This document shows, piece by piece, positions 35,281 through 43,919 of a stretch of DNA of 64,000 nt. Numbering within the stretch: position 1 is the stretch's first letter; each line of letters starts with the position of its first letter. The notes beneath the pieces were generated by a model that saw only the letters and a program-made list of their open reading frames with translations, was not told the DNA's origin and made no database searches. The stretch is taken from assembly GCA_900471605.1 (NCBI GenBank), contig UCEY01000004.1:142436-206435 (forward strand), written 5' to 3'. A program made the translations under genes and the position numbers. Source of the DNA: Hyphomicrobiales bacterium (lineage in GTDB: Bacteria; Pseudomonadota; Alphaproteobacteria; Rhizobiales; Rhizobiaceae).

Positions 35281-36300
35281 TCATGCGGTTGGCGTCCAGG
35301 CCCGATCGAGTACCCGCAACCAGTTGCGGCCGAGAAGCTTCAGGACGAGTTCTTCGCTCCAGCCGCGCGCCAGCATGCGCGCTGTCAGGTGCGGCATTTC
35401 GGTCATACGCTGAATGCCCTTCGGCTTGGAAATCTTCACCGACCCGAACTCGGTCAGCGTGCGAGCCGTGCCCTTGTCCTTGTTGGCCCAAAGCAGCCAT
35501 GGACCTGGACGCGGGCGATCCAGCGAAAAGTCTGTCCCTATGCCTACATGATCTTCGCCGACCAGATCGATGATATGGGTCATGGCGTCGAGATAGTCCT
35601 CGACGGTAGCATCGTTGCCGGCGGCAAGACCCGGCGCGAAGAGGCTTACCCCGATCAGACCGCCTTTCTCGGCGCAGGCCACGAAGAGTTCATCCGGCTT
35701 GTTGCGCTTCACATCCTTCAATGCACGCGGCAGGATATGGGAAATGCAAACCGGGCTTTTGGAGCGTGCGATGACATCAGCGCTCGTCTTGTCGCCCACA
35801 TGGCTCAGGTCGCAGAGCACGCCGACGCGGTTCATCTCGGCGAGAATTTCCCTGCCAAACCCGGTCAGGCCACTATCGACCTCTTCCAGATACCCGGCGC
35901 CGGAATAATTCTGGGTATTGTAGGTGAGCTGCATGATACCGACGCCGAGATCCTTGAAGATCTCCACGTAATCGAGCTTGTCCTCCAGCGGCGACGTGTT
36001 TTGCCAGCCGATGATGATCCCGGTCTTGTTTTCCGCCTTCGCCGCATGAATGTCTGCAACGGTGCGCACCGGGCGGAGAATGTCGTCGTTTTCCCGCAGG
36101 AAACGCTTCCATTCAGAGACATAACCGATGCCCTCGCGGAAATTCTCCCAGAGCAGAGAGGAGACGTTGACCGCCGTCAGGCCACCGGCGCGCATTTCCT
36201 CGAATATCGAGCGGCTCCACTGGCAGGTCTGCAGGCCATCGACGATGATCGCATCGTCATGCAGTGCCTTGGCGGTGGTATTTTCGGAAGCGGGCATCAT
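35281..36300 (-). CDS. M19 family dipeptidase-like metallohydrolase
   Basis: This 339-residue protein belongs to the membrane (renal) dipeptidase family of zinc TIM-barrel enzymes, which hydrolyse dipeptides such as Cys-Gly and its S-conjugates. It keeps DLSHVGDKTS and ISHILPRAL with the later zinc-site His residues and GIGTDF with the catalytic-site Asp. The usual first zinc ligands (HxD after DG) are replaced in VDGLQTCQWS, and the bridging Glu region reads GWQNTSPLED. This suggests a changed metal site, which I believe is typical of a subfamily. It overlaps the isomerase gene by 4 nt. Confidence 0.88.
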   Translation of the reverse strand: MMPASENTTAKALHDDAIIVDGLQTCQWSRSIFEEMRAGGLTAVNVSSLLWENFREGIGYVSEWKRFLRENDDILRPVRTVADIHAAKAENKTGIIIGWQNTSPLEDKLDYVEIFKDLGVGIMQLTYNTQNYSGAGYLEEVDSGLTGFGREILAEMNRVGVLCDLSHVGDKTSADVIARSKSPVCISHILPRALKDVKRNKPDELFVACAEKGGLIGVSLFAPGLAAGNDATVEDYLDAMTHIIDLVGEDHVGIGTDFSLDRPRPGPWLLWANKDKGTARTLTEFGSVKISKPKGIQRMTEMPHLTARMLARGWSEELVLKLLGRNWLRVLDRAWTPTA

Positions 36301-36941
36301 GCGGGTTCCTTCAATGCGTCGGTCGTATTGCGGCTTGCCTTCAACGCCCTGTCGACGAAATCCAGCCGGTCTTGGCCCCAGAACAGTTCCTTGCCAATGA
36401 CATAGGTCGGCGTGCCGAAAATGCCGAACCGTTCGGCTTCGGCGAGGTTTTCATGCCATTCCTCGACGATCTCGTCCGGTGGCGGATCGACGACGAGGGC
36501 CGCGGCATCCGTCCCGGCAGTAGAAATAGCGATGGCCCGCAACGTTTCGGGATCAGCGATATCGCGCTCTTCGGCCCACAGGGCGCGCTGGACCGCAAAG
36601 GAAAACGCGATTGCATCAAGCCCGGCATTCTGCAGTGCGATCACCGCCTGCGCGGCCGGCTCGATGGTACGGCAAGGATAGAATTTCGGCTTCAGGTTCA
36701 AAGGCATGCCGAGAAACTCCCGCCAGCGCCGCAGCTCGACTTCATGATAGAGCTGGCGGGCATCGGGCCGCTTGCGCAGCGGGATGCCGCCATTCGCTTC
36801 GATGATCCTGATCGGCCGCAGCCGCACCCGGGCACCGTTGTCTCGGGCAATCGCTACGGCCTTCTGCGCACCGAAATAGGCCCATGGCGACGAGATGCCA
36901 TAGAAAATCTGCAGATCCGGGATTCGCTCATCCATTGGCAC
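36297..36941 (-). CDS. 2-hydroxychromene-2-carboxylate isomerase / DsbA (GST kappa) family protein
   Basis: This 214-residue thioredoxin-fold protein has the N-terminal IFYGISSPWAYFGAQKAVAI and C-terminal FGIFGTPTYVIGKELFWGQD, the pattern of the HCCA isomerase / kappa-class glutathione transferase family. NahD-type members use glutathione to isomerise aromatic ring-cleavage products; others have unknown roles. The CxxC of DsbA is absent (SSPW), so it is not a thiol oxidase. It overlaps the monooxygenase gene by 14 nt and the dipeptidase gene by 4 nt. Confidence 0.9.
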   Translation of the reverse strand: MPMDERIPDLQIFYGISSPWAYFGAQKAVAIARDNGARVRLRPIRIIEANGGIPLRKRPDARQLYHEVELRRWREFLGMPLNLKPKFYPCRTIEPAAQAVIALQNAGLDAIAFSFAVQRALWAEERDIADPETLRAIAISTAGTDAAALVVDPPPDEIVEEWHENLAEAERFGIFGTPTYVIGKELFWGQDRLDFVDRALKASRNTTDALKEPA

Positions 36942-38409
36942 GGTTCATTTCCTCATAAAGGTCTGCATCGGTCCACTCGTCACCGAGAAGTTCCGGCGTA
37001 TCGAAGCCAAGGAAGCGATCGAGATGATAGGTACGATCCTCGACAAACAATGACCTGGCCAGTCCCGTCGCAAGGCGCGTTGCCCCTTCGCTGATTGAAG
37101 GAATTCCGCTTGTGATCTTGCCGTGCGACGGGACTGCCGGATAGGCAAAGCAGGAGATCCGCGAAATCGCGGCTGCCGTCGACGGATCGAGATTTGGTTT
37201 CGCTTTGAATTCAAAGGCCGGACCCAGATAAGGTGCCGCTCCGATCCCGGCGTGCTCCCATCCTGCGGCCGGCGTATGAACGTCCCGCCATAGCAGGACC
37301 TTGTCCTTCAGGGCCGCGAACTCCGGCCGCCTGTCAAAATCAATGGAGAAGCCGGTAGCGAAAATCACCAGATCGGCAGGATACCGCCCCTTCGGCGTTA
37401 CCACTTCGACGGCACTGTCCGCCTCGACCAGATCGTCGACAGGGCTGCCGACGTGGAAAAACGCGTTCGGATGCCGCGAGACCCGCAGGACGCTGTGGCG
37501 GGGCGGCGGAATCTGCGCCCGCTCGCCGGCGACCATATAGGTCCATTTGTCCGCATCCGGCAGATCGAGGTAACCATGCGTCATGCCTTGGCTGCCGATG
37601 CCGGTGAACTTGTCGACACGAGGGATATCCGCACGGCGAACAAAGATATCGACGCGCGCGGCACCGGCTTCGAGGGCCGCCGCGGCATTGTCCATGGCTG
37701 AAGCGCCAGCGCCGACGACGGCAACCCGCTTGCCCTTGAGCGCGGGCATGTCGATTAGATCCGCGCCGTGCTTCACGAAACGCTCCGGCACGCGGGAGAC
37801 CACATCCGGCAAGGTCGGCGCACCGAGGCCATCAAGGCCGGTCGCCAGAACCACACGGCGGGCGAGAACCTTCTTCGCTGTCTCGCCGTCACAAAGGTCG
37901 AGCGCAAGCAGACCATCCGCCCGCAACTCAAGACCGGAAAGCGCCAAACCGTTTGCGACATCGAGACCGAGGACGCGGCGGTACCAGACGAGATAGTCCA
38001 TCCACATGGGGCGCGGAACAAGCCCCATGTCGAGATAGGCCTGCGCGCCGTATTGCGCTTCGAACCAGGCACGGAATGTCAGGGATGGAATACCGAGCGC
38101 CGGTCCAACGGCCTCCTTGCGCGTCCGCAATGTTTCCATCCGCGCATAAGTGATCCAAGGCCCTTCAAGTCCTGCGGGCGCGCGATCATAAGCCCGAACA
38201 TTCTCGATGCCGACTTTCTTCAACGCCGCGAGCGTTACGAGACCGCAGAGGCCCGCACCCACCACCGCAACGTCCAGAACCGGGGCGCCGTTCACCTCGG
38301 TCGCCAGCATCCAGGCCTTTGGCGGCTGGTTCAACCATAGAAGGTCGAGTTTAAGGCGGATTTCCAGTGCACCGAGAGACGCCGGACGCGACATATCGTA
38401 CGTTTCCAT
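36928..38409 (-). CDS. FAD-dependent (FMO-like) monooxygenase
   Basis: This 493-residue flavoprotein has an FAD Rossmann motif VAVVGAGLCGLVTLAALKKV near residue 45 and an NADPH-binding motif VAVVGAGASAMDNAAAALEA about 180 residues later, with ADLVIFATGFSIDFD between. This is the arrangement of class B flavin monooxygenases, which oxidise nitrogen or sulfur atoms or do Baeyer-Villiger insertion. It is the first gene of the long minus-strand operon. The start at 38409 has AAGG upstream; the frame is open for 15 more codons, and a Met at 38394 is also possible. Confidence 0.9.
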   Translation of the reverse strand: METYDMSRPASLGALEIRLKLDLLWLNQPPKAWMLATEVNGAPVLDVAVVGAGLCGLVTLAALKKVGIENVRAYDRAPAGLEGPWITYARMETLRTRKEAVGPALGIPSLTFRAWFEAQYGAQAYLDMGLVPRPMWMDYLVWYRRVLGLDVANGLALSGLELRADGLLALDLCDGETAKKVLARRVVLATGLDGLGAPTLPDVVSRVPERFVKHGADLIDMPALKGKRVAVVGAGASAMDNAAAALEAGAARVDIFVRRADIPRVDKFTGIGSQGMTHGYLDLPDADKWTYMVAGERAQIPPPRHSVLRVSRHPNAFFHVGSPVDDLVEADSAVEVVTPKGRYPADLVIFATGFSIDFDRRPEFAALKDKVLLWRDVHTPAAGWEHAGIGAAPYLGPAFEFKAKPNLDPSTAAAISRISCFAYPAVPSHGKITSGIPSISEGATRLATGLARSLFVEDRTYHLDRFLGFDTPELLGDEWTDADLYEEMNRANG

Positions 38410-38420
38410 CGCCAACCTTA

Positions 38421-38434
38421 TTATTCCGAAATAA
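38421..38434. promoter_or_regulatory. Short palindrome upstream of monooxygenase operon
   Basis: TTATT-CCGA-AATAA, 12 bp before the monooxygenase start. It may be part of the operator for the LysR protein encoded at the operon's end. Only 5-bp arms, so this could be chance. Confidence 0.3.
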
Positions 38435-38533
38435 CATGATAAGCACGGTACCATGTGACTTATGTAATGTAAATGCGATACATGCCGAAGGATCAGGCAA
38501 GCATAATCTTTAAGCGTCAGATGCAGCGAAACC

Positions 38534-39589
38534 TGGTAGCGAAAGGTTGTTTGATCCCGGACTTTGATGGTGCAATCTTATCCATTGAGTGGAGGGAAGC
38601 GCTGTGGCTCAGGTTCTTCACGGGAGCGCCACGACGACGGAGGCGGTCCGTCGAGCAATACAACATAGTCAAGAGAGCCTGGGAGCGCTGGCCAAGCGCT
38701 ACGGCATCAACCAGAAGACCGTCGCCAAATGGAAGAAACGAACCTCGATCACTGATCCGCCGACCGGCCCAAGCGAGCCGAAGTCCACGGTCTTGTCCGG
38801 TAACGACGAGGCAATTATCGTTGCCTTCCGCCGACATACCCTGTTGCCGCTCGACGATTGTCTCTACAGCTTGAAAGCGACGATCCCACACCTGACGCGA
38901 TCGTCCTTGCACCGCTGCCTGCAGCGCCATGGCATCTCGCGGCTGCCGGATGTCGAAGGCGACAAGCCTGCCCAGAAGAAGTTCAAGCCCTACCCGATTG
39001 GCTTCTTCCACATCGACATCGCCGAAGTGCAGACAGGGCAAGGCAAGCTATATCTGTACGTTGGCATCGACCGCACCTCGAAGTTCGCCTTCGCTGAGCT
39101 TGTCGATAAAGCCAACACGGCGACGGCACGTGCATTCCTCAGTGCTCTGGTGGCAGCCGTTCCTTACAAGATCAATATCGTCCTGACCGACAACGGCATC
39201 CAGTTTGCCGATCTGCCGAAAAACCGTTCAAAGCCGACAGCTGTGTGGCGTGGGCATCCGTTCGATCGCGCCTGCCAAGCCCATGCTATCGAACATCGAC
39301 TGACAAAGCCTAAGCATCCATGGACCAATGGCCAGGTCGAGCGCATGAACCGCACGATAAAGGATGCGACCGTCAAGCGCTTTCACTATGACGGCCACGA
39401 TCAGCTCCGAACCCACCTCCAAAGCTTCATCGACGCGTACAACTTCGGCCGCCGCCTCAAGACCCTAAAAGGCCTCACGCCCTACGAGTTCATCTGCAAA
39501 CAATGGACAATGGAACCGGAAAGATTCATCATCGATCCAACCCATCAAATGCCGGGACAAAACACCTAGGGCCAAACCTGTCGGTAACA
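38534..39589 (+). mobile_element. IS481-family insertion sequence
   Basis: The element encodes one transposase. Its ends are proposed from an imperfect inverted repeat, TGGTAGCGAAAGGTT (38534-38548) and the reverse complement of TGTTACCGACAGGTT (39575-39589), with 12 of 15 positions matching. The implied length of about 1,056 bp is normal for IS481. No clear target-site duplication was seen. It lies 200 bp from the left edge of cluster copy B. Confidence 0.75.
38604..39569 (+). CDS. IS481-family transposase
   Basis: This 321-residue transposase has an N-terminal helix-turn-helix (LGALAKRYGINQKTVAKWKK) and a DDE integrase core. The proposed catalytic residues are Asp138 in FFHIDIAEVQ, Asp196 in VLTDNGIQF and Glu246 in NGQVERMNRT. 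I used the GTG at 38604 (reading MAQVLHGSATTTEAVRRAIQ), the usual start of rhizobial members; a GTG 15 bases upstream is also in frame. No stop or frameshift was seen, so it may be active. Confidence 0.9.
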   Translation: MAQVLHGSATTTEAVRRAIQHSQESLGALAKRYGINQKTVAKWKKRTSITDPPTGPSEPKSTVLSGNDEAIIVAFRRHTLLPLDDCLYSLKATIPHLTRSSLHRCLQRHGISRLPDVEGDKPAQKKFKPYPIGFFHIDIAEVQTGQGKLYLYVGIDRTSKFAFAELVDKANTATARAFLSALVAAVPYKINIVLTDNGIQFADLPKNRSKPTAVWRGHPFDRACQAHAIEHRLTKPKHPWTNGQVERMNRTIKDATVKRFHYDGHDQLRTHLQSFIDAYNFGRRLKTLKGLTPYEFICKQWTMEPERFIIDPTHQMPGQNT

Positions 39590-39790
39590 GGATCGCTCGC
39601 GACAATCCTCTGGTCGTCAGCGCTCAGGCGTGAGGGCTTGCACGTCGGCGCACTGGATTTCGCCAGACTGGGGCATGATCGTTATGACGCCCGCGTTAAT
39701 ATTGGCCTTGGCGGCTTTGTTTGTCTGACTGACAATACCGCATCACGAGAACCGGCAGAGAACCGCAAATGGCACTTGCTGCTTGTCGCG

Positions 39791-40450
39791 TTAGCCGATC
39801 TTCTGATCGATCGCTTCTAGTGCAGAGGCGGCAGCAGCTTCGATGTGTGCAACACAGAGCTTGTAGGAGAGCTCCTCATCCCGCGCCTCTAGTGCATCCA
39901 GGAACTCACGAAGTTCACGAAGGGATTGCCGAGCACGTTCCGAGCGGGAAAGGGATACGACCCTGAGCTGTGACGCCCGGGTGTGAATCCGCTTTAGCAT
40001 GTCGCCCGCGATCGGGTTTCCCGCTCCTTCGAGTAAAATCTCGTAAAATCGAGTTTTCGCTGTTATGAAAGCCTCCGCGGAGAAGTCCTCGTAGACATCC
40101 GCGAGGTGATTGACGCTGCGTCGAAGCGCTCTCAGTTGCTCGTCGGTTGCGTTCCGTGCGAAGAGCCGCGCGGCCAGGCCTTCCAGAGCAGCCCTAACCT
40201 CGTATATGAGGCGTGCGATCTCAGGTGTGACAATACTGACGCTCAGGCCCTTGTTTGGCTGCAGTGTCACCAAACCGTCCACTTGCAGTTCCCTCAATGC
40301 CTCCCGCAGCGATGGACGCGAGACCCCCAGCATTTCGCACAACTCACGTTCGACCAAACGAGCTCCGGGTGGAAATCGCCCAGTCGCGATCGCCATTCTC
40401 AGTCGCTCCGCAACCTGCTCGCGCAAGCCAGGAAAGCTTTGGATACGCAT
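39791..40450 (-). CDS. GntR family (FadR subfamily) regulator, copy B
   Basis: This is the paralogue of the regulator at 5618-6325. The helix-turn-helix ELCEMLGVSRPSLREALREL is identical, so both proteins should bind the same operators. The FCD domain differs at only scattered residues. Translation stops directly after EAIDQKIG; copy A continues into an unrelated tail, so this form is likely closer to the original end. I used the Met of MRIQ (40450) because it is shared; an ATG at 40513 would add 21 residues that have no equivalent in copy A. Confidence 0.92.
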   Translation of the reverse strand: MRIQSFPGLREQVAERLRMAIATGRFPPGARLVERELCEMLGVSRPSLREALRELQVDGLVTLQPNKGLSVSIVTPEIARLIYEVRAALEGLAARLFARNATDEQLRALRRSVNHLADVYEDFSAEAFITAKTRFYEILLEGAGNPIAGDMLKRIHTRASQLRVVSLSRSERARQSLRELREFLDALEARDEELSYKLCVAHIEAAAASALEAIDQKIG

Positions 40451-40545
40451 TGAATCATTGCTAGCAGTGTTCAACAGGTCAAACTTCCATTCAAATTCGC
40501 GGACAGTCACCATGGCCGGTTTATCTATAACTGAGACAACTTTTC

Positions 40546-40570
40546 ATATTGTCATGTTGTATGTCAATAT
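40546..40570. promoter_or_regulatory. GntR operator palindrome O1, copy B
   Basis: Perfect 6-bp arms ATATTG and CAATAT flank a 13-nt centre, with further matching CAT...ATG inside. The core TTGTATGTCAA is at 40557-40567. It lies about 96 bp upstream of the conserved regulator start and 33 bp from the assumed upstream ATG at 40513, a good place for autoregulation. Confidence 0.7.
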
Positions 40571-40612
40571 TCCAGGCTGGTGCAGGCCGGCCACCTTCAT
40601 ATACAGTCCCCG

Positions 40613-42076
40613 TCACAGAATCTTGCCGCCGACCTGCTCGACGAATTGGTCGGCCGGGCCCGACCATTCGATGGCGCCATGCTCGATCAGGTAAACACTG
40701 TCAGCATGCCGGGAAGCGAAAACCATGTTCTGCTCGGCCAACAGAAGCGACAGTTCGCCGCTCTTGCGGAGGGTCTCGATGGATTCCGAGATAATATCCA
40801 TCACAATCGGCGCCAGCCCTAACGTCGGCTCGTCAATCAGGAGCAGTTTCGGCTTCATCATCAACGCGCGGCCGATCGCCAGTTGTTGCTGTTCGCCGCC
40901 CGATAGCGTTCGCGCATACTGCCCACGCCGTTCGCCCAGTCTTGGAAAGATCTGTTCGACAAAATCCAGCCGCTCGCGTTTGTCGGCAGAACTCAGATGC
41001 ATGCCGCCAAGCTGCAGGTTTTCATGTACGCTCATGTCGCCGAAGAGCTCGCGCGACTCCGGGCAAAGCACAATTCCGGATCTGGCAATTTCGTGCGCCG
41101 GGGTGCCTGCGATCGATTGCTGCCGAAACGCTATCTCGCCGCGAGACGGCAAGAGACCTGCGATGGCGTTGAACAGAGAGGTCTTGCCCGCACCGTTCAA
41201 ACCGACCACGGCCGTCACCCCCCTGTCGACAACATCAATGGAGATATTGGAAAGTGCCTGGGCCTTACCGTACGTAACATTGAGATTTTTGACGATCAGG
41301 ACCGGCGACGCTTCGCTCTTACGCTTGCGGACGTTTGCACCCACCGTTTCGCTCTGGCTGCCAAGATAAACGCGTCGGACATCAGCATTTGCGAGCACTT
41401 CGCGTGGGCTGCCCTCGGCGATTTTCTGGCCAGAACTCATGGCAACCGCGCGATCAACTAGGGCCGCAACGCTCTTGACGTTGTGATCGACAAGGATCAG
41501 TGCCCGGCCGGCACTCCTCAAATTACGAATAAGGTCGGAAAACTCCCGCACCTCGCCAGCGCTCAAGCCCGCAAAGGGTTCGTCAAGCAGCAACAGATCC
41601 GGATCGCGCGCCAGCGCCTTGGCGACTTCAAGCCGGCGCAGACCGGCAAACGGCAGCTCGGAGGGGAATTTCTCCTCCATTCCACCAAGGCCGACCAATC
41701 GCAGAGATTCGAGCGCCCTATCGCGTTGAGCGTCCGTAACGCGCAAGTGCGTCACCTTGTTGGGCAGGCAGGCCAGAAGCACGTTCTGTAGTACGGTCTG
41801 TTGCTGAAGCGGGCGCGAGTGCTGAAACACCATGCTCACACCCATGCCCGCGATGCGGTTCGGCGCCCAGCCGGCAATGTCGACGCCATTGAGGTGGATG
41901 GAGCCGGCGTCCGGCTTGTGGAGCCCCATGACCAGGGACATCGTCGTCGATTTTCCTGAACCGTTTGGTCCGATCAGGCCAAGGATTTCGCCTTTGTCCA
42001 CATCGAAATCGACCTTGTCCACGGCGGTCAGACCACCGAACCGCTTGGTAAGCTGCCTTGCTTCCAGAAATTTCAT
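40613..42076 (-). CDS. Branched-chain-type ABC transporter, fused double ATPase (LivG-LivF), copy B
   Basis: This 487-residue chain with two ATP-binding domains is collinear with the copy A protein. Walker A motifs GPNGSGKST and GLNGAGKTS, the atypical first signature LPFAGLRRLE and the second signature LSGGEQQQLAIGRAL are all conserved. Differences concentrate in the linker between domains (SETVGANVRKRKSEASPV here). The start overlaps the livM stop as ATGA. Conservation of the fusion in both copies shows it predates the duplication. Confidence 0.94.
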   Translation of the reverse strand: MKFLEARQLTKRFGGLTAVDKVDFDVDKGEILGLIGPNGSGKSTTMSLVMGLHKPDAGSIHLNGVDIAGWAPNRIAGMGVSMVFQHSRPLQQQTVLQNVLLACLPNKVTHLRVTDAQRDRALESLRLVGLGGMEEKFPSELPFAGLRRLEVAKALARDPDLLLLDEPFAGLSAGEVREFSDLIRNLRSAGRALILVDHNVKSVAALVDRAVAMSSGQKIAEGSPREVLANADVRRVYLGSQSETVGANVRKRKSEASPVLIVKNLNVTYGKAQALSNISIDVVDRGVTAVVGLNGAGKTSLFNAIAGLLPSRGEIAFRQQSIAGTPAHEIARSGIVLCPESRELFGDMSVHENLQLGGMHLSSADKRERLDFVEQIFPRLGERRGQYARTLSGGEQQQLAIGRALMMKPKLLLIDEPTLGLAPIVMDIISESIETLRKSGELSLLLAEQNMVFASRHADSVYLIEHGAIEWSGPADQFVEQVGGKIL

Positions 42077-43008
42077 GATGGTCTCCGAGCAAGCCGAACA
42101 AGCCCCAGCAAACCGCCGGGCAGGAAAAACAGGACGATCAGGGCGATCAGAGCGACTGCAAGCTCACTCAAAGAGCCGAGGGGCCGCAGATATTCGGAGG
42201 CGATGGCCATGAACAAGGCACCCAGGATCGGTCCGAATACGGTACGTCGCCCGCCCACTATCGCTGCGATGATGATCTGCACACCGACAGACGCATCGAC
42301 GAAGACATTCGTGGATGCGGTGCCGAGATAGAAGGTCATCAACCCTCCGGCGAGCCCGGAAAAGAAAGCACTGATACAGAACGCGGTGAGTTTGTATTTG
42401 ACGATGTTGAAGCCAAGAACCTGTGCATTGACCGAGTCCTGGCCGATCGCTTCCAGGATGAGACCAAAGGGCGATTTCACCAGGAGGTAGAGGACCAGAG
42501 CGGTGACCGCCGCAAGCCCAAGGGCAATATGAAAGTTTGTCGCCGCTTCGATGGCGATCACATCGGGTACGGCGACGCCGATCTCGCCGCCTGTCTTGTC
42601 GGAAAACAGAATGATCAACTGGCGCATAATAAGGACGGCGACCAGCGTCACCAGTCCGAAATAGGGGCCACGCAACCGAAGTGCTGGAAATGCCAGTACC
42701 GCACCGGCGACGACGGCGCCCGCGGCGCCCGCGGCCACGCAGATGAGCGGGGTCGCCACGCCATTGCTCGACATCAGCGCGGCAGTATAGGCGCCTGTCC
42801 CGATCAGGAAGGTGGCGCCGAAATTCGCCTCCCCGGCGTAGCCGAAGAGCAGATCCCAGCTCATCGCATAAACCGCGAAGAAAAGGCCGAGGGTCAGAAT
42901 GCTCAGCGAATATTCCTGAAGGCCGACATAAGGCAGCACAGCCGTAGCGAGGCTGACGATAGCCAGCCCGATCAACGGACGGCGGATGGAAAAAGTATTG
43001 CCAGCCAT
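42073..43008 (-). CDS. Branched-chain-type ABC transporter permease (LivM-like), copy B
   Basis: This 311-residue permease equals copy A in length from the chosen start MAGNTFSIRRPLIGL (43008), placed 4 nt after the livH stop. Conserved channel segments such as GYAGEANFGATFLIGTGAYT and LRGPYFGLVTLVAVLIMRQL are identical to copy A, so transport specificity is probably the same. Confidence 0.93.
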   Translation of the reverse strand: MAGNTFSIRRPLIGLAIVSLATAVLPYVGLQEYSLSILTLGLFFAVYAMSWDLLFGYAGEANFGATFLIGTGAYTAALMSSNGVATPLICVAAGAAGAVVAGAVLAFPALRLRGPYFGLVTLVAVLIMRQLIILFSDKTGGEIGVAVPDVIAIEAATNFHIALGLAAVTALVLYLLVKSPFGLILEAIGQDSVNAQVLGFNIVKYKLTAFCISAFFSGLAGGLMTFYLGTASTNVFVDASVGVQIIIAAIVGGRRTVFGPILGALFMAIASEYLRPLGSLSELAVALIALIVLFFLPGGLLGLVRLARRPS

Positions 43009-43012
43009 TGGA

Positions 43013-43885
43013 TTAGCGCCTTCCAAATAGACCCTGCGGGCGTACATAAAGCACGATAATCAAGATGATCAGCGCGGGAAGTGTTCTGACCGACGGGCTT
43101 ATCAGGTAAGCGGTGCCGGTCTCGATAAAGCCGATGAGATTGGCGGCAATCAATGTACCGCCAACGCTTCCCAAGCCACCCAGAACTACGATCGAAAATG
43201 CGGTTGCGGTCAGTTCAAGGCCACCGCTTGGCGACACGCCGAGGATCATCGCCACCAGAACCCCGGCGAGACCAGCAAGGCCGCCATAGATCGCCCAGAC
43301 CACGATATGAACGGCGTTGAGGTTGACCCCGCATAGGGTGAGGCCCTTGGGATTGATGGATGCAGCCAGGATCGTTTGGCCGGACCGGGTTTTCGACACA
43401 TAAAACCAGAGTGCCGCAATCACGCACCAGGACAGACCAGCGACTAGAACACTGGAAATCGGAGTGCGTACGCCGAAGATCTCGACAATGCCCGGCACAA
43501 GTTGAGGCACGCTGACAGGAACGTCACCGAACAGATAGGACAGTGCTTCCTGCAGGATGATGGTCCAGAGCAGCGTTGCAACGAGCATGAAGACGTGCTC
43601 ATCGGCGACGCTGAGTTTCATCAGCGTTCGCAAGGGCCGAATGATCAGAACGAAGGTCAGGAGCCCGATGGCAACCCCCGTCAGAGTGCCGAGCGCAATG
43701 GCCAGCAACGGGTTCAGCTGCGCCGTACCCATCAGATACCACGTCGCGATGCCCGATGCGGCGAGCGTGGTTCCATGTGCCAGGTTCAAGATACCGCTCA
43801 CACCGTAGAGGAGGGTAAACCCGGTGGTTGCCAAAGCATAGATCGCGCTGATCAGCAAGCCGCTGACAATGACTTGAATTAACAT
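43013..43885 (-). CDS. Branched-chain-type ABC transporter permease (LivH-like), copy B
   Basis: This 290-residue permease is almost identical to copy A (for example VSVPQLVPGIVEIFGVRTPI against VSIPQLVPGTIEVFGVRTPV). GGAGGGAAC precedes the start. The spacer to the binding-protein gene is only 34 nt here, against 117 nt in copy A. Confidence 0.95.
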   Translation of the reverse strand: MLIQVIVSGLLISAIYALATTGFTLLYGVSGILNLAHGTTLAASGIATWYLMGTAQLNPLLAIALGTLTGVAIGLLTFVLIIRPLRTLMKLSVADEHVFMLVATLLWTIILQEALSYLFGDVPVSVPQLVPGIVEIFGVRTPISSVLVAGLSWCVIAALWFYVSKTRSGQTILAASINPKGLTLCGVNLNAVHIVVWAIYGGLAGLAGVLVAMILGVSPSGGLELTATAFSIVVLGGLGSVGGTLIAANLIGFIETGTAYLISPSVRTLPALIILIIVLYVRPQGLFGRR

Positions 43886-43902
43886 TCGGGTTCCCTCCCC
43901 AA

Positions 43903-43918
43903 CGCTGCCACGGCAGCG
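43903..43918 (-). terminator. Short intercistronic hairpin between binding protein and livH, copy B
   Basis: CGCTGCC-AC-GGCAGCG directly follows the binding-protein stop. The 2-nt loop means the top pair or two would open in RNA. It stands where copy A has a longer 12-bp-stem hairpin, so a hairpin is kept at this place while its sequence has changed. Confidence 0.45.
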
Positions 43919-43919
43919 C

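Noticed and set aside
27118..38409. Simple polyamine uptake operon
   Set aside because: The transporter is PotABCD-like, but the linked dipeptidase, beta-lyase-like enzyme, RidA, FMO and esterase do not fit polyamine breakdown, so I did not use Pot gene names.
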